The notes: generated by a model not told the origin, from the letters alone. DNA of 64,000 nucleotides from Rhizobiaceae bacterium (GCA_905339215.1 CAJPFN010000035.1:1-64000), one strand, 5' to 3'; counted from the stretch's first letter, positions 8,532-16,895 are shown. Numbers and translations: made by a program.

Positions 8532-9226
8532 TTCACGTCGTCCTGCTGGCGGGCGAAGACATAGCCCGCGCCGCGAACGGTGATGATGCGCCGCGGGTGT
8601 TTCGGGTCCGGCTCGATCGCGGCCCGGATGCGGCTGATATGGACGTCGATCGAGCGGTCGAAAGCCTCCAGTTCCTCGCCTTTCAGAAGGTCCATCAACT
8701 GGTCGCGCGAAAGGATCCGCCCGGCGTTTTCGGCGAGAGCGACGAGAAGGTCGAACTGGTGGCTGGTCATGGTGCAGTCGCGCCCGTCGATACGTACCGA
8801 GCGTGAACCGGGATCGATCTCCAGGGTGCCGAACCGCATGGTGCGTGGCGCGTCCTGGCCGGGCCGCCCGCGCCGCAGGACCGCGCGCAGGCGGGCGAGC
8901 AGTTCGCGCGGGTTGAAGGGCTTCGGCAGATAGTCGTCGGCGCCGATCTCGAGCCCGACGATGCGGTCGGTCTCCTCGCCCTTCGCCGTCAGCATGAGGA
9001 CCGGGACCGACGAAGATGTCCTGATGCGGCGGCAGGTCTCGAACCCGTCGAGGTCGGGCAGCATGACGTCGAGGATGACCGCGTCCGGGCGGTCGCGGTC
9101 GATCGCGTTCAGCCCCGCCGTCGCCGTCGCGGCGGTTCGCACCGTGTAGCCGTTGCCGGAAAAGTAGTCGGCGAGCATGGCGGACAGGCGCGTGTCGTCG
9201 TCGACGATGAGAACCTGTTCCGCCAT
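8528..9226 (-). CDS. OmpR-family response regulator, CpxR-like
   Basis: This 232-residue regulator has a receiver domain with Asp9-Asp11 and phospho-acceptor Asp53 in VILDVMLPD, the conserved Lys in YLPKPFNPREL, and a C-terminal winged helix (about 132-230) with the SRDQLMDLLKG and SIDVHISRIR segments. It is the partner of the kinase that overlaps it downstream. The probable target is the Spy/CpxP-like gene 34 bp upstream, whose promoter region carries two GTAAA repeats. Orthology to CpxR is inferred from this context and not from unique residues. Confidence 0.85.
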   Translation of the reverse strand: MAEQVLIVDDDTRLSAMLADYFSGNGYTVRTAATATAGLNAIDRDRPDAVILDVMLPDLDGFETCRRIRTSSSVPVLMLTAKGEETDRIVGLEIGADDYLPKPFNPRELLARLRAVLRRGRPGQDAPRTMRFGTLEIDPGSRSVRIDGRDCTMTSHQFDLLVALAENAGRILSRDQLMDLLKGEELEAFDRSIDVHISRIRAAIEPDPKHPRRIITVRGAGYVFARQQDDVK

Positions 9227-9260
9227 GCCTTCCGATCTCCGCGGGCCGTCGGCCCTACCC

Positions 9261-9824
9261 TTACCACCGACCGTGGCGTCCGCGCTCCTTGAAATGGTCG
9301 GCGAGTTCGGCCCGCTGTTCCGGCGTCAGCACTTCGGCCGCGTCGAGGATGGCGGTCGTCAGGCGGCGCGAGGCCTGGTCGATCGCCGCCACGCGCTCGG
9401 CGCGCAGCGTCTCGGCCGCTGCGCGGTCGATGGTGGCTGCCCCGAGCATCTCGGCGACCTTGTCGCGGGTGTCGCGCATGCCGTCGATGGCCGGCGCCAG
9501 GTCGTCGCGCGCTGCGTCGACGATGGCGCGGATCTTGTCCGCCTGTTCCGGCGTCGCATCGATGCCGTCGAGCATGCGTTCGAGACCCCGCTCGCCGAAG
9601 CCGCGGCCCATCGAAGCGTGCATCCCGGGCCCGCCCTTGCCCCAGCCGTGGCCGTCCATGGCCCAGCCCTGGCCGCCCATGCCGCGGCCGAACTCGCCGC
9701 TGGTCGCGGCAGCGAGGCCGACGCCGGCGAGCGCCGCCGCGGCGAGACCGCCGATGACGATCCGGCGTCCCCACGGGGTCTTGGCCGGGGTTGCGGCGGT
9801 CGAAGTCTGGTTTTCCTGTTCCAT
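9261..9824 (-). CDS. Spy/CpxP-like periplasmic LTXXQ-motif protein
   Basis: This 187-residue protein has an N-terminal signal or anchor (about 19-40) after a short basic stretch, a Gly/Met/His-rich linker (about 44-75) that could bind metal, and an all-helical domain. That domain carries the LTPEQ motif (166-170) and an earlier ATPEQ copy (90-94) typical of the Spy/CpxP/ZraP family of periplasmic chaperones and metal-responsive proteins. I chose the ATG at 9824 because AAGGAAAAGGAC lies just before it; an upstream ATG at 9863 lacks a comparable site. It is the first gene of the CpxR/CpxA-like operon and may report on or feed back to the kinase. Confidence 0.8.
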   Translation of the reverse strand: MEQENQTSTAATPAKTPWGRRIVIGGLAAAALAGVGLAAATSGEFGRGMGGQGWAMDGHGWGKGGPGMHASMGRGFGERGLERMLDGIDATPEQADKIRAIVDAARDDLAPAIDGMRDTRDKVAEMLGAATIDRAAAETLRAERVAAIDQASRRLTTAILDAAEVLTPEQRAELADHFKERGRHGRW

Positions 9825-9907
9825 TGTCCTTTTCCTTTCGTCCGCAGCGGACATCGCTGCCATGACGCCAGGCTAGGAGGACAAGGTTTCGCCGGTTCGC
9901 GCGCTTT

Positions 9908-9922
9908 GTAAAGAAATGTAAA
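9908..9922. promoter_or_regulatory. CpxR-type direct repeat GTAAA-N5-GTAAA
   Basis: GTAAAGAAATGTAAA fits the enterobacterial CpxR recognition pattern, two GTAAA units spaced by five bases. It lies 84 bp upstream of the Spy/CpxP-like start, in the only sizeable gap before that operon, and reads on the strand opposite to the gene. The local AT content is high for this genome. It suggests autoregulation of the operon by its own response regulator. Confidence 0.55.
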
Positions 9923-9945
9923 GCCGCGCGTCCGGAGGGAATACG

Positions 9946-10332
9946 CTACGGGAGCATGCGGTCCGCGGCGCGGAAGTAGGCCCGCGCGTGGGAGACGAGT
10001 TGTCCGTCGCTTGGATGGTCCGATGTCTCGATGCCGATGAGCCGATCGGCAAGATGGGCGTCGTGGGCATGGATGTGCTTGACCAGTTCGAGCTTCGCCG
10101 AGCCGGGTCCGGTGATCAGCCATTCCTGCGCCGGCTCCAGCGCCTTGACGATCTCGTGGTAGTAGGCGCTGTCGACCGACGAGCGCTTGCCGGTCAGGCT
10201 GCCGCTCTTGTTGTGCATCTGGTGGTGCGGGATCTTGGTGGCCAGGCTGTGTGCCTCGACGTTGTCCCGGTCGAAGAAGAAGACCTTCGCCTCACGGTGA
10301 TCGAGCCAGACGATGGCGTGGTAGTGGTTCAT
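9946..10332 (-). CDS. eRF1 domain 3-like protein (annotated in relatives as translational machinery protein)
   Basis: This 128-residue soluble protein begins with HAIVWLDHREAKVFFFD and contains ITGPGSAKLELVKHI and ADRLIGIETSDHPSDGQL. These motifs occur in a small bacterial family related to the third domain of release factor eRF1/Pelota; rhizobial members are often labelled translational machinery protein. Several His residues lie in its middle region. The biochemical role is unknown, and a hibernation or ribosome-associated role under low oxygen is only a guess. It lies between the Spy/CpxP-like gene and hemN, all on the minus strand, 93 bp from the hemN stop. Confidence 0.65.
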   Translation of the reverse strand: MNHYHAIVWLDHREAKVFFFDRDNVEAHSLATKIPHHQMHNKSGSLTGKRSSVDSAYYHEIVKALEPAQEWLITGPGSAKLELVKHIHAHDAHLADRLIGIETSDHPSDGQLVSHARAYFRAADRMLP

Positions 10333-10425
10333 GGTCAGCGTTCCTGCTTCCTGGAGGGTGGATTTTGGGTTGACGGTGCGCCGCCGGGTTGCCCTGCGGG
10401 CGGAGGCAGCGCTGCCTTAGCGGGT

Positions 10426-11787
10426 TCAGACGGCCGCCGAATGGCGGGCCTTGCCGGTCCGGAGGAAGGTGTCGAAGCCGGCCGCTACGGTTCGTACGAG
10501 GGGCCGCCCCTCGGGCGTCACGACGAACCGGTCATGCTCCTCGGCAAAGACCGCGCCGCGATCGTCCCCGGCGAGCCTGCGCGCGTCGGCGAGGATGCCG
10601 GGCGCGTGGGCCGGAAACAGCCGGGCGAGTTCGGCCGGCGAGAAGGCGAAGTCGCACATCAGCCGCTCGATGACCCAGCCGCGGGCGAGATCCTCTTCGG
10701 AGAAGGCATAGCCGCGCGATACGGCGAGGCCGCCTTCGCCGACCTGTCGCTCGTATTCGCCGGTGGCCGGGTTGTTCTGGATGTAGCCTTGCGGCAGCCG
10801 TCCGATCGAGGACGAGCCGAGGCCGATCAGCACTTCGCCGTCGTCGTCGGTGTAGCCCTGGAAGTTGCGGTGCATGCGCCCGGTGCGCATCGCCACTGCC
10901 AGGCTGTCGCCGGGCAGGGCGAAATGGTCGAGGCCGATCGCCTCGTAGCCGCCTTCGACGATCACCTCGCCGGCCCTGGTCGATTGGGCGAAGCGTTCGC
11001 GCGCGTCCGGAAGCCAGGCTTCGTCGATCATGGTCTGGTGCTTCTTGAACCATGGCACGTGGGCGTAGCCGAACAGGGCGATACGGTCCGGCCGGAGCTG
11101 AAGGGCCTGGCGCACGGTCGCCTCGACGCTGGCGACGGTCTGGTGCGGCAGGCCGTAGACGAGATCGAGATTGACGGAGCGGGCGCCGCGCGAGCGCGCG
11201 CCTTCGACGGCGCTGCGGGTGAGTTCGAAGCTCTGCTCGCGGTTTATCGCGGCCTGCACCTTGGGGTCGAAGTCCTGCACGCCCAGGCTGACGCGGGTCA
11301 TGCCGATCGCCGCGAGCGCGTCGAAGCGCGCCTCGTCCATGTCGTTCGGTTCGATCTCGACGCTGATCTCGGCGTCCGCCGCGTAGTCGAAGGCCTGGCG
11401 GAGCCGCCGGTCGAGGGCGACGATGTCCGCCGGCAGGAGCATCGTCGGCGAGCCGCCGCCGAAATGCACCGACCGCACCCGGATGGCTGGGCCGACGAGC
11501 GCGGCGACCGTGTCGATCTCCTTGTGCAGCGCTGCGAGATAGCGCGTCACCGGGCCGTACTGGCGGGTCTGCCGCGTGTTGCAGGCGCAGAACCAGCACA
11601 GGCGGTCGCAATAGGGGATATGCAGGTAGAGCGAGATGCCGGTGCCGGCGGGCAGGGCCGAGAGCCATTGGCGATAGGTCTCGGAGGCCACGCCCGGATG
11701 GAAGTGCGGCGCGGTCGGATAACTGGTGTAGCGCGGCACCTGCGCAGACAGCCGGTCGGATAGTGCAACTTCGGGGGTCGTTGTCAT
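10426..11787 (-). CDS. hemN: Oxygen-independent coproporphyrinogen III oxidase (radical SAM)
   Basis: This 453-residue enzyme converts coproporphyrinogen III to protoporphyrinogen IX without oxygen, supplying heme for the cbb3 oxidase. The radical-SAM cluster ligands are Cys60, Cys64 and Cys67, with the extra Cys69 of true HemN (C-x3-C-x2-C-x-C). RYTSYPTAPHF near the N-terminus and GFDHFALP-like segment (GLDHFALPGDSLAVA) are also HemN signatures. I chose the ATG at 11787; the ATG at 11820 would overlap the edge of the FNR box at 11822-11835. With that box at -41.5, transcription would begin at or next to the ATG. Expression should rise at low oxygen. Confidence 0.93.
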   Translation of the reverse strand: MTTTPEVALSDRLSAQVPRYTSYPTAPHFHPGVASETYRQWLSALPAGTGISLYLHIPYCDRLCWFCACNTRQTRQYGPVTRYLAALHKEIDTVAALVGPAIRVRSVHFGGGSPTMLLPADIVALDRRLRQAFDYAADAEISVEIEPNDMDEARFDALAAIGMTRVSLGVQDFDPKVQAAINREQSFELTRSAVEGARSRGARSVNLDLVYGLPHQTVASVEATVRQALQLRPDRIALFGYAHVPWFKKHQTMIDEAWLPDARERFAQSTRAGEVIVEGGYEAIGLDHFALPGDSLAVAMRTGRMHRNFQGYTDDDGEVLIGLGSSSIGRLPQGYIQNNPATGEYERQVGEGGLAVSRGYAFSEEDLARGWVIERLMCDFAFSPAELARLFPAHAPGILADARRLAGDDRGAVFAEEHDRFVVTPEGRPLVRTVAAGFDTFLRTGKARHSAAV

Positions 11788-11821
11788 GCCATCCGCATAG
11801 CTGGGATGAGGACCGCGCATG

Positions 11822-11835
11822 TTGATTTCGATCAA
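11822..11835. promoter_or_regulatory. Perfect FNR/FixK box between hemN and fnrN
   Basis: TTGATTTCGATCAA has both half-sites TTGAT and ATCAA intact with a 4-base spacer. It lies 35 bp upstream of the hemN ATG and 85 bp upstream of the divergent fnrN ATG. It can serve both genes, giving low-oxygen activation of hemN and autoregulation of fnrN, as is common in rhizobia. Confidence 0.85.
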
Positions 11836-11867
11836 GAATCGGGCACGAGGACAAACTGACGCAAGAT

Positions 11868-11882
11868 TTTTGCACTGCAAAA
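11868..11882. promoter_or_regulatory. 15-bp perfect palindrome in the fnrN leader
   Basis: TTTTGCACTGCAAAA is a perfect inverted repeat around a central C, ending 37 bp before the fnrN start. It does not match the FNR/FixK consensus. It could be a second operator or an RNA hairpin near the expected transcription start. No regulator can be assigned. Confidence 0.35.
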
Positions 11883-11919
11883 GGTTAGAAGGGATGACGA
11901 GCCCCCACGGACGGACGCA

Positions 11920-12645
11920 ATGAACCTGCGCCAGGACATTCACAACTCGGACACGCCGGTGGTCTGCCAGGCATGCGAGGCGCGCCATCGCGGCGTCTGC
12001 GGCGCGCTCGAGCCGCACCAGTTGCTAACGCTATCCAAGCATTCGTCCAAGCTCACCCTCGAGCCGGGCATGGAACTCGTCGGCGACAGCGAGAAGGTCG
12101 ACAGCTACTCGAACATCCTCGCCGGCGTCGTCAAGCTGACCAAGATGCTCTCCGACGGGCGCCAGCAGATCGTCGGCCTGCAGTTTGCGCCGGATTTCCT
12201 CGGGCGGCCGTTTCGTTCCGAGAGTTCGATCAACGCCGAAGCGGCGACCGAAGTGCTCACCTGCACCTTCCCCAAGGGGGTCATCGACAGGATGATCCGC
12301 GAATCGCCGGGCCTCGAGCACAAGCTGCTTCAGCAGACCCTGAAGGAACTCGACGAGGCACGCGACTGGATGGTCACGCTGGGGCGCAAGACGGCCTCGG
12401 AGAAGGTGGCGAGCTTCCTGCTCCTGATCGCACGCAACATCGATCCGGCCGCCGCCGACCACAAGCAGGCGACCTTCGACCTGCCGCTGACGCGTGCCGA
12501 CATTGCCGATTTTCTCGGCCTGACCATCGAGACCGTCAGCCGCCAGCTGACGAAGCTGCGCATCGACGGCGTCATCCAGATCGAGAATAACCGGCACGTC
12601 GTCGTCAGGGACATCACCCGGCTCGAGCGGCGCTCGGGAATCTGA
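11920..12645 (+). CDS. fnrN: FNR-type oxygen-sensing transcriptional regulator FnrN
   Basis: This 241-residue CRP/FNR regulator carries an N-terminal cysteine cluster, Cys16, Cys19 and Cys27 (C-x2-C-x7-C), plus Cys115. Together these can bind the oxygen-labile [4Fe-4S] cluster of FNR. The DNA-binding domain (about 165-230) contains RADIADFLGLTIETVSRQLTKL with the FNR-type recognition residues. It should dimerise and bind TTGAT-N4-ATCAA boxes when oxygen is scarce. The box at 11822-11835 suggests that it controls itself and the divergent hemN. It coexists with FixK, so the cell has two regulators for the same boxes, one cluster-based and one driven by FixLJ. Confidence 0.93.
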   Translation: MNLRQDIHNSDTPVVCQACEARHRGVCGALEPHQLLTLSKHSSKLTLEPGMELVGDSEKVDSYSNILAGVVKLTKMLSDGRQQIVGLQFAPDFLGRPFRSESSINAEAATEVLTCTFPKGVIDRMIRESPGLEHKLLQQTLKELDEARDWMVTLGRKTASEKVASFLLLIARNIDPAAADHKQATFDLPLTRADIADFLGLTIETVSRQLTKLRIDGVIQIENNRHVVVRDITRLERRSGI

Positions 12646-12682
12646 ACGCGCCGATCGGGCCGTCCGCGGACAGCGGAGAGGC

Positions 12683-13198
12683 CTATTGCCGTGCCGGACC
12701 GTTTTCCGGGGAGACTTCCGGCGCTCCGGCAATTGCCGGCAGGATGTGGTCGCGCTCGAAGGCGACATGGCGGCGGATCGTTTCGAAGAAGCCGCGCAGC
12801 ATGAAGCCGAGCGCCTCGGGATTGGCGACGGCCGCGCCATGGCCGATCGTCATCAGCGCCTCGGTCAGTTCGTCGGCGAAGCACTCGTCCTCGACGTGTT
12901 CGGCCTTCAGCCTTTCGACGCATTGCATATCCGCCGTCGCGGCCGCGTAGGCGGGAAAGATGACCTCTTCCTCGTAGCGGTGGATGTTCCTCAGCATGGG
13001 CAGCAGCGTGCTCGCGACGGACACGCACATCAGCCGGTCCACGCGATCGGGCAGGGCGTCGGCGATCTCCTCCAGCGCGCCGCAAACCCTGAGCTTCTCG
13101 CCGTGCGCGCGACGCATCACGGCGATCCTGGCCGCCGGGGAGGCCGCGGCCGACGGCCCGGCACCATCCTCGCCGGACGTGTCGTAAGCTGAAGCCAT
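12683..13198 (-). CDS. Hemerythrin-domain protein
   Basis: This 171-residue soluble four-helix protein has a complete set of candidate di-iron ligands: His32, His73-x3-Glu77, His101-x3-Glu105 and His144-x3-Glu148 with His151. Hemerythrin-like proteins bind oxygen or nitric oxide or repair nitrosative damage. The ATG at 13198 is preceded by GAAGGAAG, a better site than upstream alternatives. It is transcribed divergently from the cbb3 operon and shares the FixK/FNR box at 13275-13288, so it should be induced at low oxygen. It converges on fnrN with 37 bp between stops. Confidence 0.82.
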   Translation of the reverse strand: MASAYDTSGEDGAGPSAAASPAARIAVMRRAHGEKLRVCGALEEIADALPDRVDRLMCVSVASTLLPMLRNIHRYEEEVIFPAYAAATADMQCVERLKAEHVEDECFADELTEALMTIGHGAAVANPEALGFMLRGFFETIRRHVAFERDHILPAIAGAPEVSPENGPARQ

Positions 13199-13213
13199 CC
13201 AAACTTCCTTCGC

Positions 13214-13225
13214 GGACAATTGTCC
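13214..13225. promoter_or_regulatory. 12-bp palindrome in the hemerythrin leader
   Basis: GGACAATTGTCC is a perfect 12-bp palindrome 16 bp upstream of the hemerythrin start codon, close to the ribosome-binding site. It could be an operator for an additional regulator or a weak hairpin. I cannot match it to a known family. Confidence 0.25.
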
Positions 13226-13274
13226 CTCCCGACTGTGGATTGGCAAACACTGGCCAAGGGTACGATGACCGGCT

Positions 13275-13288
13275 TTGACCTGGATCAA
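13275..13288. promoter_or_regulatory. FNR/FixK box in the hemerythrin-ccoN divergent promoter
   Basis: TTGACCTGGATCAA fits the rhizobial anaerobox TTGAYCNNGRTCAA. The centre is 93 bp before the ccoN ATG, which gives a leader of about 52 nt if it sits at -41.5. It is 83 bp before the hemerythrin ATG on the other strand. It probably drives both directions. Confidence 0.85.
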
Positions 13289-13374
13289 GGCGGATATTTA
13301 CCCGAGGAAGAAAACAACGCACGGGCCGCTCCATATGGCGGGCCTTCGAAACGAATTCGCGTCGGGGATAATCA

Positions 13375-14991
13375 ATGAAACACGGTACCGCGATCGTAGG
13401 GGTGGGTCTTGCGACCTTCCTGGCAGTGGTTGCTGCCGCACTCGCAAGGGACGAGCTGTTCCAGGCTCACATGTGGATCCTGACGGTCGTGCTTGCCGGC
13501 ACGGTCATCGTCCTGCTCCGCAACACCAGATTCGGCGCGGCTGCGACAGCCGGCGGCGAAGAATCCTTCTACATGGACGATCCGATCCGCTATGGCGCGA
13601 TCGCGACCATGTTCTGGGGCGTGGTCGGCTTCCTGGTCGGCGTCGTCGTCGCCCTGCAGCTGGCCTATCCGGACTTGAACATCGAACCTTGGTTCAACTT
13701 CGGGCGCATGCGGCCGCTGCATACCTCGGCGGTGATCTTCGCCTTCGGCGGCAACGCGCTGATCGCGACGTCCTTCTACGTGGTCCAGCGCACGACGCGG
13801 GCGCGCCTGTTCGGCGGCGGCCTTCCGTGGTTCGTCTTCTGGGGCTACCAGCTGTTCATCGTCATGGCCGCGACCGGCTACCTCCTGGGCATCACCCAGG
13901 GCCGCGAATACGCCGAGCCTGAATGGTACGTCGACCTGTGGATCACCATCGTCTGGGTCGCCTATCTGCTGGTCTTCCTCGGCACGATCCTGAAACGCAA
14001 GGAACCCCACATCTACGTCGCCAACTGGTTCTACCTGTCCTTCATCGTGACCATCGCGATGCTGCACGTGGTCAACAACCTGGCGATCCCGGTCTCGTTC
14101 CTCGGCATCAAGAGCTATTCCGCCTTTGCCGGCGTGCAGGACGCGCTGACCCAGTGGTGGTACGGCCACAACGCGGTGGGCTTCTTCCTGACCGCGGGCT
14201 TCCTCGGTATGATGTATTACTTCGTACCGAAGCAGGCCGAGCGTCCGGTCTATTCGTACCGGCTGTCGATCGTCCACTTCTGGGCGCTGATCTTCCTCTA
14301 CATCTGGGCGGGTCCGCACCACCTCCACTACACGGCGCTGCCCGACTGGGCGCAGACGCTGGGCATGGTGTTCTCGATCATGCTGTGGATGCCCTCCTGG
14401 GGTGGCATGATCAACGGCCTGATGACGCTGTCCGGCGCCTGGGACAAGATCCGCACCGATCCGATCATCCGCATGATGGTTCTCGCCATCGCCTTCTACG
14501 GCATGTCGACCTTCGAGGGTCCGATGATGTCGATCAAGGCGGTCAACTCGCTGTCGCACTACACGGACTGGACCATCGGCCACGTCCACTCGGGTGCGCT
14601 CGGCTGGGTTGGCATGATCTCGTTCGGCGCGATCTACTACATGGTGCCGAAGCTGTGGAACCGGCAGCGCCTCTATTCGCTGCGGCTGGTCACCTGGCAC
14701 TTCTGGCTCGCTACCCTCGGCATCGTCGTCTACGCGGCCGTGATGTGGGTGTCGGGCATCATGCAGGGCCTGATGTGGCGCGAGTACGACGAGCAGGGTT
14801 TCCTGGTCTACTCGTTCGCCGAAACCGTCGCGGCCATGCACCCCTACTATGTCCTGCGTGCCGTGGGCGGCCTTCTCTACCTGACCGGCGCCCTGGTCAT
14901 GGCCTGGAACATCACGATGACAATCCTTGGCTATCAGCGCGAGGAGGAGCCGATGCCCGGCGCCGCCCCCGCCCTGCAGGCTGCCGAGTAA
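13375..14991 (+). CDS. ccoN: cbb3-type cytochrome c oxidase subunit I
   Basis: This 538-residue inner-membrane protein is the catalytic subunit of the high-affinity cbb3 oxidase (FixN). It carries low-spin heme b and the heme b3/CuB oxygen-reduction site. About twelve transmembrane helices are visible. The [15 protein letters not shown] segment supplies the paired histidines of the copper site, and HVHSGALGW and the [12 protein letters not shown] segments supply heme ligands. It is the first gene of ccoNOQP, with ccoO 12 bp downstream. The FixK/FNR box at 13275-13288 should make expression microaerobic. Confidence 0.97.
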   Translation: MKHGTAIVGVGLATFLAVVAAALARDELFQAHMWILTVVLAGTVIVLLRNTRFGAAATAGGEESFYMDDPIRYGAIATMFWGVVGFLVGVVVALQLAYPDLNIEPWFNFGRMRPLHTSAVIFAFGGNALIATSFYVVQRTTRARLFGGGLPWFVFWGYQLFIVMAATGYLLGITQGREYAEPEWYVDLWITIVWVAYLLVFLGTILKRKEPHIYVANWFYLSFIVTIAMLHVVNNLAIPVSFLGIKSYSAFAGVQDALTQWWYGHNAVGFFLTAGFLGMMYYFVPKQAERPVYSYRLSIVHFWALIFLYIWAGPHHLHYTALPDWAQTLGMVFSIMLWMPSWGGMINGLMTLSGAWDKIRTDPIIRMMVLAIAFYGMSTFEGPMMSIKAVNSLSHYTDWTIGHVHSGALGWVGMISFGAIYYMVPKLWNRQRLYSLRLVTWHFWLATLGIVVYAAVMWVSGIMQGLMWREYDEQGFLVYSFAETVAAMHPYYVLRAVGGLLYLTGALVMAWNITMTILGYQREEEPMPGAAPALQAAE

Positions 14992-15003
14992 GGAAGCGCT
15001 AAC

Positions 15004-15735
15004 ATGGCTTTGATGGATAAACACCAAGTCCTGGAGAAGAACGCCACGCTTCTGCTGGCGGCTTCCTTCCTGGTCGTCACCGTCGGCGGCATCGTCGAGA
15101 TCGCGCCCCTGTTCTACCTCGAGAACACCATCGAGAAGGTGGACGGGATGCGGCCCTACTCGCCGCTCGAGCTCGCCGGGCGCGACATCTACATCCGTGA
15201 AGGGTGCTACGTCTGCCACTCGCAGATGATCCGGCCCTTCCGCGACGAGGTGGAGCGCTACGGGCACTACAGCCTGGCGGCGGAATCGATGTACGATCAT
15301 CCATTCCAGTGGGGGTCGAAGCGATCCGGCCCCGACCTTGCCCGCGTCGGCGACCGCTACTCCAACGAGTGGCACGTCCAGCATCTGATCGAGCCGCGCT
15401 CGGTCGTGCCGGAATCGATCATGCCCAGCTACTCGTTCCTCCTCAACAGCGACCTGAAGGTGAAGGACTTCTCGACCCACTTGTCGGCGCAGTCCCTGCT
15501 CGGCGTACCCTACAGCGAGGAGATGATCGCCAACGCCGAAGCCGACATGGCGGCGCAGGCCGACCCGAACGCAGACACGTCCGGCGTCGAGGCCCGCTAC
15601 CCGAAGGCCAAGCTCGGCGACTTCGACGGCAACCCGGCGCGCCTGACGGAGATGGACGCGCTGGTCGCCTACCTGCAGATGCTCGGCACGCTGGTCGATT
15701 TCTCGACCTACGACGAAGCCGCCGGCTACCGCTGA
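15004..15735 (+). CDS. ccoO: cbb3-type cytochrome c oxidase subunit II (mono-heme c)
   Basis: This 243-residue protein has one N-terminal membrane anchor (about 14-36) and a periplasmic mono-heme cytochrome c domain. The heme c attachment motif is Cys68-x2-Cys71-His72, and the axial Met is probably in [10 protein letters not shown]. It receives electrons from CcoP and passes them to CcoN. Length is normal for FixO. It lies between ccoN and ccoQ in the oxidase operon. Confidence 0.97.
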   Translation: MALMDKHQVLEKNATLLLAASFLVVTVGGIVEIAPLFYLENTIEKVDGMRPYSPLELAGRDIYIREGCYVCHSQMIRPFRDEVERYGHYSLAAESMYDHPFQWGSKRSGPDLARVGDRYSNEWHVQHLIEPRSVVPESIMPSYSFLLNSDLKVKDFSTHLSAQSLLGVPYSEEMIANAEADMAAQADPNADTSGVEARYPKAKLGDFDGNPARLTEMDALVAYLQMLGTLVDFSTYDEAAGYR

Positions 15736-15745
15736 GGAGGGCGCG

Positions 15746-15898
15746 ATGGAAACCTACACCGCAATGCGCACCTTCGCGGACAGTTGGGGCCTGCTTTTCA
15801 TGGCTCTCTTCTTCGTCGGCGTCGTGCTCTTCGCGTTCCGCCCCGGCAGTCGAAAGATCGCCGACGATGCGGCCCAAATCCCGCTCAAGGAAGACTGA
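15746..15898 (+). CDS. ccoQ: cbb3-type cytochrome oxidase subunit CcoQ
   Basis: This 50-residue membrane protein has one transmembrane helix (about 14-31, rich in Leu, Phe and Val) followed by FRPGSRK and a polar tail ending in LKED, as in CcoQ/FixQ. The ATG at 15746 follows GAGGAGGG. CcoQ stabilises the interaction of CcoP with the CcoNO core. It fits exactly between ccoO (10 bp gap) and ccoP (3 bp gap). Confidence 0.93.
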   Translation: METYTAMRTFADSWGLLFMALFFVGVVLFAFRPGSRKIADDAAQIPLKED

Positions 15899-15901
15899 GT
15901 C

Positions 15902-16768
15902 ATGACCGAGAAGCACATCGATGAGGCGACAGGCGTCGCCACGACCGGCCACGAGTGGGACGGTATCCGCGAACTGAACAATCCGCTGCCCCGCTGGTGG
16001 GTATGGACCTTCTACGCCACCATCGTCTGGGCGCTGGCCTACACCGTCGCCTATCCGGCATGGCCGATGCTGACGTCGGCGACCACCGGCCTGCTCGGCT
16101 ATTCCAGCCGCGCCGACGTCAAGGCCGAACTGGCGGCAGCGGAAGCCGGCAAGGCGCAGTACGTCGCGGCGGTCAGCACCAAGAGCGTCGACGAGATCAT
16201 CAAGGACGACGCGCTGCGCCAGTTCGCCATCGCTGCCGGCGCGGCCGCCTTCAAGGTGAACTGCGTCCAGTGCCACGGTTCGGGAGCCCAGGGTTCGGTC
16301 GGCTATCCGAACCTCAACGACGACGACTGGCTGTGGGGCGGCACTGCCGACCAGATCTACCAGACGGTCCTGCACGGCGTCCGCTTCGCCGACGATGCCG
16401 ACACCCGCGTGTCCGAGATGCCGGCCTTCGGCGAAATCATCGACGCGACGCAGGTCGCGCAGGTCAGCGCCTATGTGGCCACGCTTTCGGGCGCCGCCGC
16501 TGCCGACCCGGCGATGGTCGAGCCGGGCAAGACTGTCTTTGCCGACAATTGCGCCGCCTGCCACGGCGACGACGGCAAGGGCAATCGCGACCTCGGCGCG
16601 CCGAACCTGACCGATGCCATCTGGCTCCGCGGCGAGGGCGAGGCGGCGATCGCGGCCCAGGTCAAGGCGCCCAAGCACGGCGTGATGCCGGCCTGGGGCG
16701 GACGCCTCGGCGACACCAACGTCAAGGAACTGGCGGTCTACGTCCATTCGCTGGGCGGCGGGGAATAG
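15902..16768 (+). CDS. ccoP: cbb3-type cytochrome c oxidase subunit III (di-heme c)
   Basis: This 288-residue subunit has a cytoplasmic N-terminus with the NPLPRWWVWTF sequence that leads into a membrane anchor (about 33-55). Two periplasmic cytochrome c domains follow, with Cys121-x2-Cys124-His125 and Cys217-x2-Cys220-His221. It accepts electrons from soluble or membrane-bound cytochrome c and delivers them to CcoO. It ends the ccoNOQP operon, and a stem-loop terminator lies about 52 bp downstream. Confidence 0.97.
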   Translation: MTEKHIDEATGVATTGHEWDGIRELNNPLPRWWVWTFYATIVWALAYTVAYPAWPMLTSATTGLLGYSSRADVKAELAAAEAGKAQYVAAVSTKSVDEIIKDDALRQFAIAAGAAAFKVNCVQCHGSGAQGSVGYPNLNDDDWLWGGTADQIYQTVLHGVRFADDADTRVSEMPAFGEIIDATQVAQVSAYVATLSGAAAADPAMVEPGKTVFADNCAACHGDDGKGNRDLGAPNLTDAIWLRGEGEAAIAAQVKAPKHGVMPAWGGRLGDTNVKELAVYVHSLGGGE

Positions 16769-16819
16769 GCTTTTGCCGGGGGGTCGAAGCTTCTTCCCAC
16801 CCTCAACCCGCTCAGCGCA

Positions 16820-16845
16820 AAGGCCCGGCAGCAATGCCGGGCCTT
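16820..16845 (+). terminator. Stem-loop terminator after ccoP
   Basis: A perfect 11-bp stem (AAGGCCCGGCA paired with TGCCGGGCCTT) with a GCAA tetraloop is followed by a pyrimidine-rich but weakly T-rich tail. Position and strength suggest an intrinsic terminator separating ccoNOQP from ccoGHIS. Confidence 0.75.
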
Positions 16846-16895
16846 CTGCTTTCATTGCCTCTCGTCCGCGGGTAAAATAGCCGTGTTTTCTATGT

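Noticed and set aside
12662-12671. GTCCGCGGAC palindrome between fnrN and hemerythrin as a terminator
   Set aside because: The stem has no loop and no T tract on either side.
13372-15480. A long antisense open frame opposite ccoN and ccoO
   Set aside because: High-GC DNA gives long antisense frames; this one is low-complexity Asp/His/Arg-rich, has no domain, and faces two certain genes.
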